Assembly: GCA_032622095.1 (NCBI GenBank)
Contig: CP136064.1
Span: 176,158,247 to 176,222,246, forward strand
Length of the DNA stretch: 64,000 nucleotides
Direction: 5' to 3'
From: Siphonodentalium dalli
Lineage: Eukaryota > Mollusca > Scaphopoda > Gadilida > Siphonodentaliidae
Shown here: in pieces, positions 34,101 through 49,100 of the stretch
How the letters are laid out: each line of letters starts with the position of its first letter
Position numbering within the stretch: position 1 is the stretch's first letter
Notes under the pieces: generated by a model
Databases searched by the model: none
What the model saw: only the letters and a program-made list of their open reading frames with translations
What the model was told of the DNA's origin: nothing
Position numbers and translations under genes: made by a program

Positions 34101-37100
34101 TCCGGGGCAAGATACGTTCACATACCAAATTTCAAGTCGATAGCTCCACCTGTTCCCGAGATCTCGTCTGCGCATGCGCGAAGCTGGCGTCGCACGAGAT
34201 CGGCGACCCGATAAAATTCGTATCCGGGGCAAGATACATTCACATACCAAATTTCAAGTCGATAGCTCCATCCGTTTCCGAGATCTCGTCTGCGCATGCG
34301 CTGCACGGGCGTCGCACAGGCTCGCCAATACGACAACGTCCACCGCCTGGTCAAACTACACACACGTACCAAGTTTTGTCCCGATCGGTCGAGAATCTTA
34401 GATTTGTATTAATGACAAACATACAGACAAACATACAGACAGACAGACAAACAGACAGAGGTCTTCAAAATATATATGAGACTAGCCGATGAGCCCGACG
34501 TTGTCTGGGCTATTCAAAAACCAAATTTCAAGTCGATAGCTCTACCCAGCCCGAAATTTCAAGTCGATAGCTCTACCCGTTTCCGAGATCTGGTCTGCGC
34601 GAACCTGGCGTCGCACGGGCTCGGCGACCCGATAAAATTCGTATCCGGGGCAAGATACATTCACATACCAAATTTCAAGTCGATAGCTCCACCCGTTTCC
34701 GAGATCTCGTCTGCGCATGCGCGAAGCTGGTGTCGCACGGGCTTGGCGACCCGATAAAATTTGTATCTGGGGCAAGATACATTCACATAGCAAATTTCAA
34801 GTCGATAGCTCCACCCGTTTCCGAGATCTCGTCTGCGTATGCGCGAAGCGGGCGCCGCACGGGCTCGCCAATACGACAACGTCCACCGCCTGGTCAAACT
34901 ACACACACGTACCAAGTTTCGTCCCGATCGGTCGAGAATCGTAGATTTGTATAAATGACAGACAGACAGACAGACAAACAGACAGAGGTCTTCAAAATAT
35001 ATTATAGATAGATAATAACTAAATATAAAATATTGATTTAATATTATTAAATAATATTTTATTCAACTAACAGTGATTCCTAGGGACTGTGCTTACACTG
35101 TTCACGTCCAATGACACAAATAAAACCATAAATAAAAAACACTTACCTGTTGTTGGAATGTTTAGTATCATGACTGAACTAACTAGAATATTTTTTGTCA
35201 CTATTAATCCATTAAAATTTGATCAGAATACACACGTCAGAAATATCAACATCGTCTGCGTGAGCGACTACGCGCCGTATTGAGATTACGCGCATGCGTA
35301 AAGGATCAGAAATCATGGATTTTTTTTAGGCCACACCAAACTTATTTCGCAGTTTCATTGTTCCAGATCACGTAGGAGCAGGCTGATTTTTATAGACATT
35401 ATGGGATCTATATCCTTATAATTTTTCGGAGTGAATGATTTTTGTTCACATCTATATATTAAGTATATATGTAATAAGCGCTAGATAAAAAACGCTAACT
35501 GGCTGTCAAGCCACATACAGTACAAAGACGCAAGGAAAGCTATAGTGGATGGGTGTCAAGTAGGCCTTCAGTTTCAACAATTGGAAAGTATATGCCTAAC
35601 ATGTTGAATTTGTTTTGATATGCGAGTATTACTGTGGTCATATATTTAATGTGAAATTTGTAGTGATAAATCGAGATATATATAAACACATATATATATA
35701 TATAGCATCGTCGTCGAAAATTGCTAGAAGTTTCATAGCAGACATCTAAATGCGATTTTGGGCGCAATTTATTACCGGATGGGAATATATTCGCTGCCAC
35801 GTGGTCTTGTATTTTATACATATAAAAACGAGCTTCGCTTTGATAATTGAGAATGACACAGCTACGAAAATGCATATATGTGTACAAGTTCAATTATTCT
35901 ATATAATTTGTAGCCGCCACACAGATGTGATATTTGTAAGCTCTGTGTGCGCACAGGTACGATTTTAGTCGAGCGACTGAATGTGATTGGCTACTTCCAA
36001 TAAATAGTACGACTCGATCGTAGAAAATCAAAATTATTCGATTCTTTGCGAGGCCAATCGTGCGACAAAATGTCCTGCGATTTTCCACCGCACACGCTAC
36101 GATTTTACCTATATTTAGCCTATAATATAGGCGTAACCGGTGCCCGATATTTGTTGTACGATATATATCGCATCGTACTCGTGTGCGGCGCGCTTAAGGC
36201 ATGTTTAGGTTTTCCGTATCAATAATAATATTATATGTCGGCCGGTCTATTGTCAATTGTGTAATTTCCAATTTAACACAGTCAGGCAACTATTTTCGGT
36301 ACAGGCAACAGTCAGGCAACTATTTTCGGTACAATATACGTTTAAACACGTACACATATTCGCCGTATTAATGACCATATAATCTTTTAAACATATAATA
36401 GGATGACCATACTTACCATTACTACTGTAGAAAACATTAACACAACTGTTTATTTGAACGTTGATTTACCGTTTTCTCATTTTACTGGAAAAAGCGGTAA
36501 TAATCGATAACCATCGGAACGGCAGGATTTTTTTCTCGATGTCGATTATAAACAGGCAAACGAAAATATAGTCGAAGTGCCGTTTCAGTTAATCTGTTTA
36601 TCACTAGAAATGTGTTGGTTTTATGACAAAATATCGAACATAGACCTATATAATCCGGCTTTTGGTGACAATTTGGTCATAGTTTTCGACTTGTGAACAT
36701 TTCATGGGGCAGGTGGTCGTTGAATTCATCGATTACAACTGATTTACTTACACGAAAATCCACAGGAATACGAATATAATCCACATAAGTGACTAATAAT
36801 AATAACTATTACCCATGCATATCTTACTCTCGTCGAATCTTGACATACCGGGAAGCTTGAAAGACCAAGCATCAGGTTAACCGGTTAATCAATTTGAATT
36901 TCAAAACTAATAAAATAATTTCCATATCCCTTCAAATATTGTTTACTTAATTAAGAAAAGGCATCTTTATTTTTGGTACAAAAATATCAATGGTATAATT
37001 TTGATAAGAACACTTATATGATGAAAATGTCAACAAAACCGGACGAACAGACCCTTATTATTGTTATTTATCAAACAAACAACATTTGGCACTAATGTGC

Positions 37101-40100
37101 TATCTATAAATGCCAACAATTTGATCCAGTTGATATTTCCATATCTGCACGGCATATATTGATTTTCACGAGTAATCAATTTGTGTGGCCTTTATTATCG
37201 TCTGTATTTGAAAATGGTGATATGTTTTCGACTCCGAGATTAAACTAACAAATCTGTAATTCTGACAACGTTTATATCACAATCTATGTTTGAACATAAA
37301 AGAATACTATCTCCGCTACAGGTAAGACTCATGTATTTGTAGAAAATTTCAGATAGAATGGTATTTTGAAGGGGTTATATCGGTGTTCACTGGTGTTGAC
37401 CTGTTTCAAAATTCGTGCTAACTTGGCTTTCAGCTCTTTTATTAGACTAGAAGGGTTAAGATAATCGTAAATGTCCAAATATGAAAATATATCTTAACCC
37501 GAATAGTCTAATTTGTTGGACTAGGGAAGTTGGTACCGGTAGCCGAGACAGCCCTCACAATAGTTGGTGGACCCAACTAATCAAACAGACTTACAGAGCT
37601 AGACGCTCTCGATTAGTTGGGAAGTTGGATCTTCAATCACTACCCCCATGGGCTTTTCCATTATTATGAATGTTTCCCCCACATATAACATGCAAATATA
37701 GCAACATAAGTTACATAACAAACTTTTTTGTATTTGAGATTTTGTTGAAATATTTTGGGTATTGTAGTAATTTAGAACATAAACATAACCATTTGATTGA
37801 GTTTCATTAAATTGAATTGGTCTAAGTTAGAAAAATTGACTTTGAAAACATTTCAGTTTTAAGACATGAGAAATTCATATTTCGAGAAATGCTCCAATGT
37901 CGAACCTATGACATAGAACACACCAGGATTCACTCAGTTAGGTAATATTGTGTCCTTGTCTTACTTAAGGTTATATTCTGTTGAAATATGATGGAATTGA
38001 TTGAATTAATTGTCAGCAATGAATGTGCCATGAGCGGCAAGTGGCGGACAACATGAAAAAAAGGAAGAAAATTGCAACATTTTGCCAGAATGTATATATA
38101 TCTGGAAAGCAGCCTATAGAATGACACAGCATGCTGCAGCTAAGTTATGTGAATGACAATCCGGCTCACTTTATCGAATGTCCTTGATTTGATCTTGCTA
38201 ATATTGCCTTTCACTTTTCCAAGAATGTGAAGTTCAAAATGTATAACTTGCCTCTCCCTTATAATTACGGTAACTAAAAACTGTGTCCTCCTGAGCACCA
38301 TATATTGGAAATAAATGGGCATTGGGCTTGTTATTATGTTATCCTGATAGCATTCAGTCATACACTGTATGATAGTCCAGTGAGTGCAACCAACTTATTT
38401 TCTATAATATGTACTGTCACCACAGGCCTTCTAAACAGTGATTGAGATCTTAATAAATATAAATATAATGCATCTATTCTCCATCACTTTGTACAAGAAG
38501 TCCATTTATAGTAAGGTAAGTGGGCGGTATCTGGAGAAGTCAGCCCCCCACGGAGTCGGGCCCAAACGAAGACGTCCCTACGCGAAGTCGGCCCCATTAA
38601 TTAGAAGGGATTAAATCGGCTTAATTTTATTGAGGTAATTTTTATGTTGGCTAATTGTGAGGTCCTCAATTTTTGCAAAAATATATAATATGATATCACT
38701 CAATTATGGAATGTGTTCCGTTTAGCATGAGTACAGTATCAAATAAATGCATGATGAAGACTTTTAATTTAAAGGTAGACTCAGTTTACTATAGACCCTG
38801 CCTGACCAAGACTCAGAGCCCCATAAATGTTTGTGTTATAGCGACTGATGGTTCACTAAAGACCCACCCCTGTGCTCTACCACAACTGTTTAGAATGCCT
38901 GTCACTACAATACTTTACACATCACAGCTTTCAATGAGATTACATATATTATACATCCGAGCCTTGAAATAGTGTCTGTCATTTGCAGAATGAGGTCCCC
39001 AGAGGGCAAATTTAGTGATGCTAACCAGCATAGCGTGTTAGCATCACCAAATTCACCCTCTGGGGACCTCATTCTGCAAATGACAGGCACACGATTTCAA
39101 GGCTTGAATGCACACAGTATAATATATATAAACCACTTTTACTTATGTTATACATACAGTTTATATTCACATAATGTTATACTATTTTGTGTAAAATTAC
39201 ACTTTCAACGTGTTTATTGCTGCTAACAAAATAAAATATAATCTAACACCTGTAGCGATCAGCTGTTTTGACCAGGTACTTAGACCTGTGTGAAACTGAA
39301 ACTGATATAACGGTAATCACAACAATTGATAAGTTGTGTCGGAGACAATGGGAACAAGGCCATGGGACTCAGAATATACGTATTCAATGTTTAGCTTCAC
39401 CTACCACAAAATAAACAAGTGAAATATATTCTTATTATAGCTTTTGATTCGTAAAAAGCGTTCCGTTCGCGAAAACGACGTGCTTCAATGCTTCAGATCT
39501 CGATCTAAAGCGGAAGTGAGAACTATTCAGTGAAACGAACCCTTGCCATATTCGTTTGTCTATTTATAGCCACTATAAAATTTGGTTCGCCATTTACTTT
39601 TACCAGGTATTCTAGCGCGTGGCCGATGAGAGCGCAGCAGGTAAATCATTTTTTTTTTTCTGTCTCAAACATTACTTTTTATCCACGTGAACTTCGTTTA
39701 AACCCAATTACTGTGTCCGCCTAATTTTCGAAAAATTCTTTTATCATGTTCTAATTGATCCCGGTTATTTATTTGAGCACTAAATGATAGCTTATTTATT
39801 CGGATTTCGTTTTAGCGCGAAAACCAAAAAGATCTATCAAGATCAAGTGTCATGTGATTCCATAGATTGCAACACCCCACTCCGGTTCCTTGGTCGGGTC
39901 GCCTTTTTAGCTCAACTTTACTTTGTAAAGTTTGAGCTATTGCCATGGCTTTGTCGTCCGTCGTCTGTGTGTGCGTGTACGTAAGGCGTCAACAATGCAG
40001 TCTACAGGTCGTACCTTTGGTCGGATCATTATGAAATTTGTCATAGCTGTTGACATCAACATTTAGACCAGAATGATTAATTTTGGGGTCATTCGGTAAA

Positions 40101-43100
40101 AAAACATGGCCGCCAGTGGCCATCTTGCATTTCAAAATTCAATCCATTAGCACGGGCTACAGGGCGTACTGTTTGTCTGATCGTCATGAAATTTGTCATG
40201 GATGTTAATATTGACATGTAGATGGGAACGAGTAATTTTGGGGTCATTCGGCCAAAAAACATGGTCGCCAGCAGCCATCTTGGATTTTACTCTTTGTATG
40301 ACTAAATCCTTTAGCACGGGCTACAGGTCCTACTTTTAGTCTGATCATCATAAAATTTGTCAAGAATGTTAATAATCACATGTAGATGGGAACGAGTCAT
40401 TTTGGGGTCATTCGGCCGAAAAACATGGCCGCCAGCAGCCAACTTGGATTTTACTCTTTGTATGACTAAATCCTTTAGCACGGGCTACAGGTCGTACCTT
40501 TAGTCTGATCATCATAAAATTTGTCATGGCTATTGATATTGGAATGTAGATGGGAACGAGTCATTTTGGGGTCATTCGGACAAAAAACATGGCCGCCAGC
40601 GGCCATCTTGGATTTCAAAATTTAATCCATTAGCACGGGCCACAGGTCGTACTCTTTGTCTGATCATCATGAAATTTGTCATGGATGTTAATGTTGACAT
40701 GTAGATGGGAACGAGTAATTTTGGGGTTATTTGGCCAAAAAACATGGCAGCCATCTTGGATTTTACTCTTTGTATGACTAAATTCTTTAGCACGGGCTGC
40801 AGGTCGTACCTTTAGTCTGATCGTCATAAAATTTTTCATGGATGTTAACGATGACATGTAGATGGGAACGACTCATTTTGGGGTCATTCGGCCGAAAACA
40901 TGGCCGCCAGCAGCCATCTTGGATTTTACTTTTCTCTTCATGTCTATAAACTAGTATTAGACATTCAACTTTCCACATTCCTAATCGCTCCATAGACTGT
41001 AATACATTAAATTATTCCCTTTCCAAGTTGAGCTACAGTGTCATTGACACTTTCATTTTTAATACCGGAAGTCAGCTTATGAGCGACTTCTCGGGGGAGG
41101 TAATGTGGCTAGCAAATACAAACATTGCATATCAATTTTGTTGAAGACTAATCTGTTCTGAGTCAGTATCCACAAGCTACCCGACGAATAAAAATCAAAA
41201 TGTGACATTTGTAGCTGTTTAAAAAATACGTGGTAGACGGCTTGCCGAGGCGCTACTTCGGGAAAAATAGCCCCTCATTTCAATCACCAAATTCACTTGT
41301 AACTAGATGGTTTTGTCTGCTACCATTTAGTAATAAGGTCAATCGATAGTGACATATCACGAAGTCATTGTGCACAATACCTGGCTCTCGAAATATAATC
41401 CGAACTTTGAGAGAAATCCGAGACCGTTAATTTGTCAACATTTAAAACTTGATATGGAGTAAATTGACGGAACGGAAAAGCGGAACGAACTTAAACTATA
41501 TATATATATATTGTTGTCTCCAAACTCACTCATCGTGGTATCCATTGTTGTTATATGTGCTTTTAGTTTTAAATATATTTGAATCGAAAAAAAAAAACTC
41601 GTAACAAACAAGAACATGTTATAGCCGGAATCCAATTATGTTCGTTTATGTTCGTTCCGTCTCCGATTCCCGTTTCCTATTTTCACGGCTTTTTGCAAAT
41701 ACATAATGGCTGAAAGTTCGAAGCGGTAGAAATACGCTCTCGATTTATGTGAAGAATGACACGACTGACATCTGAATCATGCATTGAATTTGTCACCACA
41801 CTAGAAATGTACTAGAAGCTCTGATCTACAAGTATGTGGCAGTTTTGGTTGTTAAATAATATTTTTAGTGTGTGTTATCGCTGGTGAAAAGTCGAGTAAA
41901 TGTCCATACCAATGATTGGTGACGGAGTACTGATTTCAATGATATACCGACTGGACTTTTATAGAGCTATGCTCTGATAATAAAAGTCAGGTTTACGGAC
42001 TACCCTCACAATTGGCTACAGCATTTAGCAATCACTGATTGACTGAATCAGCAATGGTGAAGCAATTTGCTGAAGCAAACTTGGCCACCGGCAAAGGGTT
42101 GCCATAGTCAGGGACATATCCAGGCCGTTTTTCATACCGTTTACCGGTTTGGGCACCCAAACTCTAGGCACCCAAAATTTGTTTTTTTTAAATTTGGTCC
42201 CAATTCATATCATAACAAGATGCAAATTATTTATATATTTATACATATTGACATAAGACATTTAAGTTTACAAAAATGTTTAAGTTTAACAGTTGGAATC
42301 ATAATGTAAAAGTATGTTTGGCTTAATCTAGCTTTCATCTGTGAAAACTTCAAATAGTTTGTTATCATTCAGCCTTCAGACTTCAGTATTTCAATCAAAA
42401 ACAGTACAGGAACAGTGACAATTTGATCAAATAAACCTAGTTATCAGGTGGGATCTCATAACACCAAATGAAAAATTAACATAGAGATTAGTACTAATAG
42501 TAATTACCAACTTAATAGACATTGTTTCTGTACTAGTATATTATGTATGTTTCTCTCACTTGAATTTTAGAAAATAGCCTATTATATGAATTAAGAGTGA
42601 TAATGGTAAGTCTCATTTCAAGCAGGATAAGCATAATCCATTGAACCAAAAGATATCTGACAATAACTTATAAGCATTTCAAATCCTTGTGCTTTCTCGT
42701 TTGTTCTTGATCCATACATGTACATATCTAAAAAGTTCTAAAGTTATGGTTGAGAAACTTGATCAAATTGACCTCTCAGTAAAATTCAAAATACTGACTC
42801 AAAGAACCCTAGATTAGCTCTCAATGCAATGGATTTTCAAAAACATTCCAGGAGGAAGAACGTTTCCCCACCATCAGCAGGGGGTCACCCTCCCAACAGA
42901 CATTCAGGATATGCCTTCCGAATATCATTGCCCAAAACAGGTGTCTCCAAAAAATCCCTGGATTTTTCACTGCATAGTGGATTGCAAATAGCCAAACAAT
43001 CTGAATTAAGAGGGCTGCTGAGAGGTAGCAAACTGATCTCTAGCGGACTGGTGATCGCAACCTGTTGTTACCTGCAGGCCAGGGTATTTTGACAAAAATC

Positions 43101-46100
43101 ATAACTCGATCAGATCGATACCGGGTACCAAGTTTGTCATGCTGAAAAGTCTCAATCGAGATCACTGAATAAAGATCCGAATGCAAAATGTCAACTCCCC
43201 CCCATTACAACATTTGTCCAGGTATGTTGTCGTGGGTGCAGTAATCTGTCCAATCGGGTGCTGACATTAATGGCTGCGCCGTGTACAATGTTAACGCCTT
43301 GGTGTGTGCACTTTAAAGAACACTGCTGGAGTCACCACAGCATTATAAATAGAGTTTAATTTCCCGGGTCCCACATTCATTCCCATTTCCCGGGAATATG
43401 ATTTGTAGGAACCAGGAACGGGGAGCATTGTTAACACTTGCTATATCATACATCAGTGAACACCAACAGAACATAATTTCATTTAATTTGTCTACCATGG
43501 CGCATAGTGCAATATATATGTTAAATATCTGCAAATTATACATAGAGTGTGGGTATAGTTGACCACACTATACGTATTATCAATTGTGGCGATGTTGTGA
43601 ATACCCTTAATAATAGACCATTCTGCATACATGTGCACTTTTTGCTGATGTTGCATTCTAAATTCCGAGAGAGCAAATCGTTTCGTGTAAGTTGTGAGTC
43701 TTTTGAATGTCAGTGCAGACTGAAGAGTCCAGTTAGAAATTATAATATTATACTATATATTTCCAGCTTCCGATATAACATAGACTTAATTGTACAACAC
43801 AATGGCTACTTGTAGTAGTCGACAGAAATTGTCTCCTGTTTAGGTATACTTTGAATGTTTTCCAGACTCAGCAAACAAGGCTAAATGCATGACATGTTCC
43901 AAGTAACTCGCCATGTTTGGTGGATCTATAATACAGGTGGACTCAGCAAACATCTCCCTCTTGTTCATAACATATCACCGAAGAGCTCATAACATATCAC
44001 TAAACAGTATTATAAATGAGAACACAAATCTGATGGAATTATATATAGACTGTTTCTTTTGTATTCTCTTTTAGTTCAACCCTGCAGGCATCCTCCCCTT
44101 TCTCTTGACACTTATTGTTTCAGCATCCTGGTTATAGCCTTTTTCTATATCTTTAAACCTAATTTAAAGGAATATGATCCTGAAAAAAATATTTTATTTG
44201 GCCTCAGTAGATAACTAAATGTTTTTAACTTGCTTTTGATGCCACACTTCATTATGAACTCATGTCCATAAAAATGCACATTCAGTAAGATTCATTTAGA
44301 AATTATACAGGTTAAAATTTTGAATTACGAATAAAAATATTGATATATTCATTTATTCAACATTTAAAAAAAAATTATGAATCTATTAATGCACTGAAAT
44401 TGTTAAAAATAATTAGCATTGGAGCATGTGGTCACATATTCTTCATAGCCATGCCTCTTTAACACCACACTTGATCATAATAAAATAGTGGCTTTGTCAA
44501 TGGCTGCAATGTTTCGAATAAAAAAAAATAAAACTTAAAATAATTTAGCTGATTATATTCTAACCTTTTTTGCATTTTCAGACTTATATGCTTTTCTCCA
44601 ACATGTAATGTAAATAAATAAAATATTGTGATGCTTCCAGGTCCTTTTCCATTATAAGACAACAAAATGTGATGATGATCGGACGGTACTGGATGATAGC
44701 CGAAATCATGAGAAGCCTATGGAACTCATTATTGGTAAAAAGTTCAAGCTTGAAGTCTGGGAAGAGTGTATAAAGACTATGAAAGCCAAGGAAGTGGCTG
44801 AATTTCTTGCCGAAAGTGAGGTAGGGCAAAAATTTAAATTGTGTTTGTTTGCCAGCTCCTAGCACAACGTTCCCACGCGCGACACACGTTTACTCATATG
44901 ATATTGGGGAAATCCCCAGGTTTCGAGCTTATAAAGCCCACTCTCTACCTATCCAAGAAAAAGCTCCCTACTGCAAAAAATATATCACTGATTAAAAAGA
45001 ATTTTTTTTTTTTTGTTCAGCCATAGATTTCACAAATGTTATATAAGTTATCAGTTTCGATGAATAACTGAAAATACTATTATTAATTGGTTTGAAGATA
45101 ATGTATTTATCTGATATGATCATAGATATGATATCTTATAGACAAAATTCAGGTTGAAAATGAAGAAAATAATATATATATCAATATATATTAGATAAGA
45201 TAAGATAAGATAAATTTTATTTAAAAGTCGGAGGTATTTAAACATATTACAAACACAAGCTCTGAAGAGCTTTTGAACGACTATAAAACAAATACATAAA
45301 TTAAAAACATACATAGCACAGGGTAGCATATCAATTTTATTTTATGCAAATTAAAATAAGTTGAACAATAGTTTTAAAAAAAGATGACCGACTTACCCAA
45401 ACTTTTTATATTGGGTAGGGAATGGGTTAACAAAGATTTTAATAATAGCGGCCTAAATCAATGTTTGAAAGCGAATCATGTATAACATTTTAACTTTCTG
45501 AAATTTTGCGAAAACCCTGTACAAATGCATTCTCTTACATATGCGAGTACCCCATAGGGGAGCCTCGCATATATAAGAGAGTGTATTGGCCTAACAATAT
45601 TTACCCTGACCTTGTAAGCCAGTGCATTCTCAAATTTCTCTTATATATGCAAGTCTCCCTATCACTGGCACAGGATCGATAATGCTGCACCAGCACAGTT
45701 CCCATCACGAAAGGGTTACAAAATGAGGACAACAATTTTATTCCAGGCTCAGGAATTTAGTGTTGAGTGTGATATGAAAAACTGAGAACCTAATTTTGAA
45801 AGCAGAGATCGGTGTAAATGTATCATTTCACAAATGGAATTGATATAATACCAGTATATGAATGTTTATAAAAATAGTCACATCCACTAAAACCACCATA
45901 AACAGAAAGAATATTATATAATAGACAGATGTTCTTATACCAATAATAAATATCGCATACATGTAGATTGCATGTTAGTCTTGTCATGTTTGTACCCTTT
46001 GTTATGTAAACAAACATAAAACAAGTTATGTTATGATTGTTTATAGAGAAACGCTCGGAACTATCGTATCTTTCAATGAAAATGTTCCATCACGCTGTGG

Positions 46101-49100
46101 AATGCGTAGCTAAAATGATTGGCACAATCAATAATCGCATTCAAATCACACCAAATTTTATTTTAATTGACCCGTTCTACCTGTTGTCAGTTCAAAATGA
46201 AGCTAATCTTTGTTACTTCATGATTGGGAAACGATCAGACAGAAAACGTGTACATAATATAACTGTTCTCGCAAAGAGATGAGTATTTTTCAATCCAGTT
46301 AGTATTTTCTCATAACCTATATCTGAAAAATCGTGACTCATCTTATAAACAACCCACTGCGCTTTTTGCAAGAAACTAAACAGCAGTCGACCTGTATTTT
46401 CTCGGACACAAAATGTGTTTTGTGAATAATATCACATTCATATCATCATTATGCTATACTATTAGTATATTCTTGAGGAAATTATCATAATTTGATAATG
46501 TTATTTCTAAATAATAACCTACAACTAAGGCCACCCGTCCATTAAAATATTACTTTCATGGCAATTAGTAGTCCATCTAGAAGTACCTCAAAATATTTGC
46601 ACTAGGTGTGTATTTGCTTTTTGAGGATTGGAAACTTGATTATATGTACTATAATCTTTTCAGCACACTGCTTCATATCCTATCATTTCTAAAGATTTAC
46701 GGAAAATCTTCTGGAAGGATGGTCCGAAGCCTAAAGAAACACCACATTGCTGTGGCATGATGTCAATAGCCGATCAGGGAACCGGATATCCGGATCTGGA
46801 TGAACTGCTCAAATCTCCACAACCTCTCGTCTTCACACTGGGTAAACATGATCATTCATACAGTGAGGGTATCAGCTAGGTGAAAATAAATTATATCTGT
46901 TGGGAGACACCACAACCGATGGGTGACTATCGCGAGAAATATGGGTTTTTGTCATTGAAATGTAGCCATTTCCTTGCACCTAATGCCCGTTTTATAAGTC
47001 GAGGTGGACATGGGATGTGCCAGCCTAATTAGTGTGAAAATGACAAAGTCCAAGACAGTTCGAATGGAGCACGACGTCTAAAACCAACTGGCTTGTCAGA
47101 ATTTCTCTGGTATGACACGTGCTACATGTCTGTGGCTCAACGCTGTTTTATACGACATGCTAAACACGGGTCGCGCCAATATGATTCAGCGAAAATCACT
47201 CCCCATTAATGATTTAGGACCCCTTTGGTGTAGAGCATGCTCAGTTTGAAGTGTTTGGCTTCATTACGTCATCACTGAGTCATCCTAGCATGACCCGCAT
47301 GTTGGATGAAACAGCGTCGGGCCACAGACGTGTTGGCTCTTGGCCGTTGTCAATATACATTGAAGGCAATGGTACGATACTACGGGTACATGCATGTATT
47401 GACTGACAAAGGACATTTCATGAAATTTGGGAGTAATAATGAGGGCCAGTTTATAGTACATTTTTAGACACTATCATGGCATATTTTTGTGAACTTCCCA
47501 AGAAGGGAAATGTTAATAGCAGATGTTATTTTGTATTACAAATGCTAAAATGGTTCGATATATACGTTTACGGCACGTGCCAGCTGGCTCGACTTATAAA
47601 TCAAACAAATGTAACACGTGCTAGAGACGCGCCAATGTCGACCAAGCAAAGGTAGCATGACCTGTGTTTGCGCAATGTATAAAACGGGCCCGAGCTAATA
47701 GGAAATCTACCCCTGCAAGTAGTGTCTGTCATTCGCAGAATGAGGTTCCCAGAGGGTGAATATAGTGATGCTATCCCACACATTGGACTGGCATCACCAA
47801 ATTCACCTTCTGGGGACCTCATTCTGCTTATGCCTCATCTTCTGGGAAATATCTATAGTCTAAAATTAACATTGTTTTTTGTTACTTTTTCCCTTCTGGG
47901 AAGTTTCTATATCCCCTAATTTGCAGAAGATAAAACACACACCTATTCTACAACATTAACAATTTAATGAAATACAATATGTTATTTACAGATATAACTA
48001 TTAGTGTTTATATACAGGGTTTCCGCCAGGGGGATATTAATGAGTCCGTATTGGGGAAACACATAACGCGACGGGATGACCATGGTTCGTCCTGTCGGGC
48101 GAAAATTTTGTTCTTTGACACGGCAAAGTAGCCATTTCCTTGCACCTGAGTGTCCCACAAAGCAATCCAAAGCTACGTGTATTATGCAAGTCGATCATTT
48201 CCGTAAATTCCGTGGGTGCATTAATTCTGTTGATGGTATCCAAATAATTAATCATGTAATTACGTACGTATAAGACTGCCGTCTGATTGAAGACTATATA
48301 AATGAACGAGCTACGAGTTACAGTGTTTACACATTTATAACTTACAATTCCAACAGGTATAATGAATATAAACACTAAAAAGTATCTACGCATTGACCAA
48401 TAATACCTAGCAAGGAGAATTGAATAAAGTATTTCTTAGAATTTCAAGTAGCGTCCGTGAAAATAAAACTGACAGGATTATATATTCTGTCAATCGTAAA
48501 ACTATTTGTGCGCTGTGACGTCATACTGCAGGGTTTGTCTGCAGGAGATATTTATAGCGGCGAAATACGAATGGTAGCGAAATCTTTCACTCGGAACATG
48601 TAGCTTGTTCAATAGTCTTTATTGGCTAACAACTGACAACCGCAGCTATAGAACAGAGTTTTAGCCAACGTTTTATAAAATATAATTGAGTTTTGGTGGG
48701 AAAAGTGAATATGTGCGTCGTTGATTGTGCTTGGGGACCCAGGCGGGATAAGGAAACTATTATTGACCGTACTTTGACCTATCTTCATATTGGGGGGGGG
48801 GGGGGGTGGGGTATGTGTTTGTGTTTATCCTCTGTGCATGTAATATGTCTCAAATGAATGGTGTTGTTACTATGAATTCCCGCTATAAAGACTGATTTGG
48901 GACAGGTTCCGTATTATTGTGAAATAAATCACTTTGGGATTTTGTTGAGTATGCATGGCAATATACGCATAATAATCAACACACGTAGAGAATCACATGT
49001 ATTTTTCAGGAACTTCACTTAAATCGAACTCAAAACAAATGATAATATAGCAATATATTAGATAAATGATCAACATTGAGTGTGCATTAAAATGTCCCGA

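Noticed and set aside
33996-34954. Eight or more overlapping frames of 70-146 codons on both strands
   Set aside because: They follow the 122 bp monomers (122 is not a multiple of 3, so the frames rotate) and repeat the same peptides in shifted order. They are repeat artefacts, not genes.
31581-37524. A 5.9 kb transposon bounded by inverted repeats at 31.58 and 37.44 kb
   Set aside because: Each terminus is itself a short palindrome, so two separate insertions in opposite orientation explain it better, and no coding content supports a single element.
40572-40993. Frames within the pearl-like monomers (also 62051-62257)
   Set aside because: They repeat identical peptide phrases from tandem DNA monomers and exist in both element copies; no coding signal.
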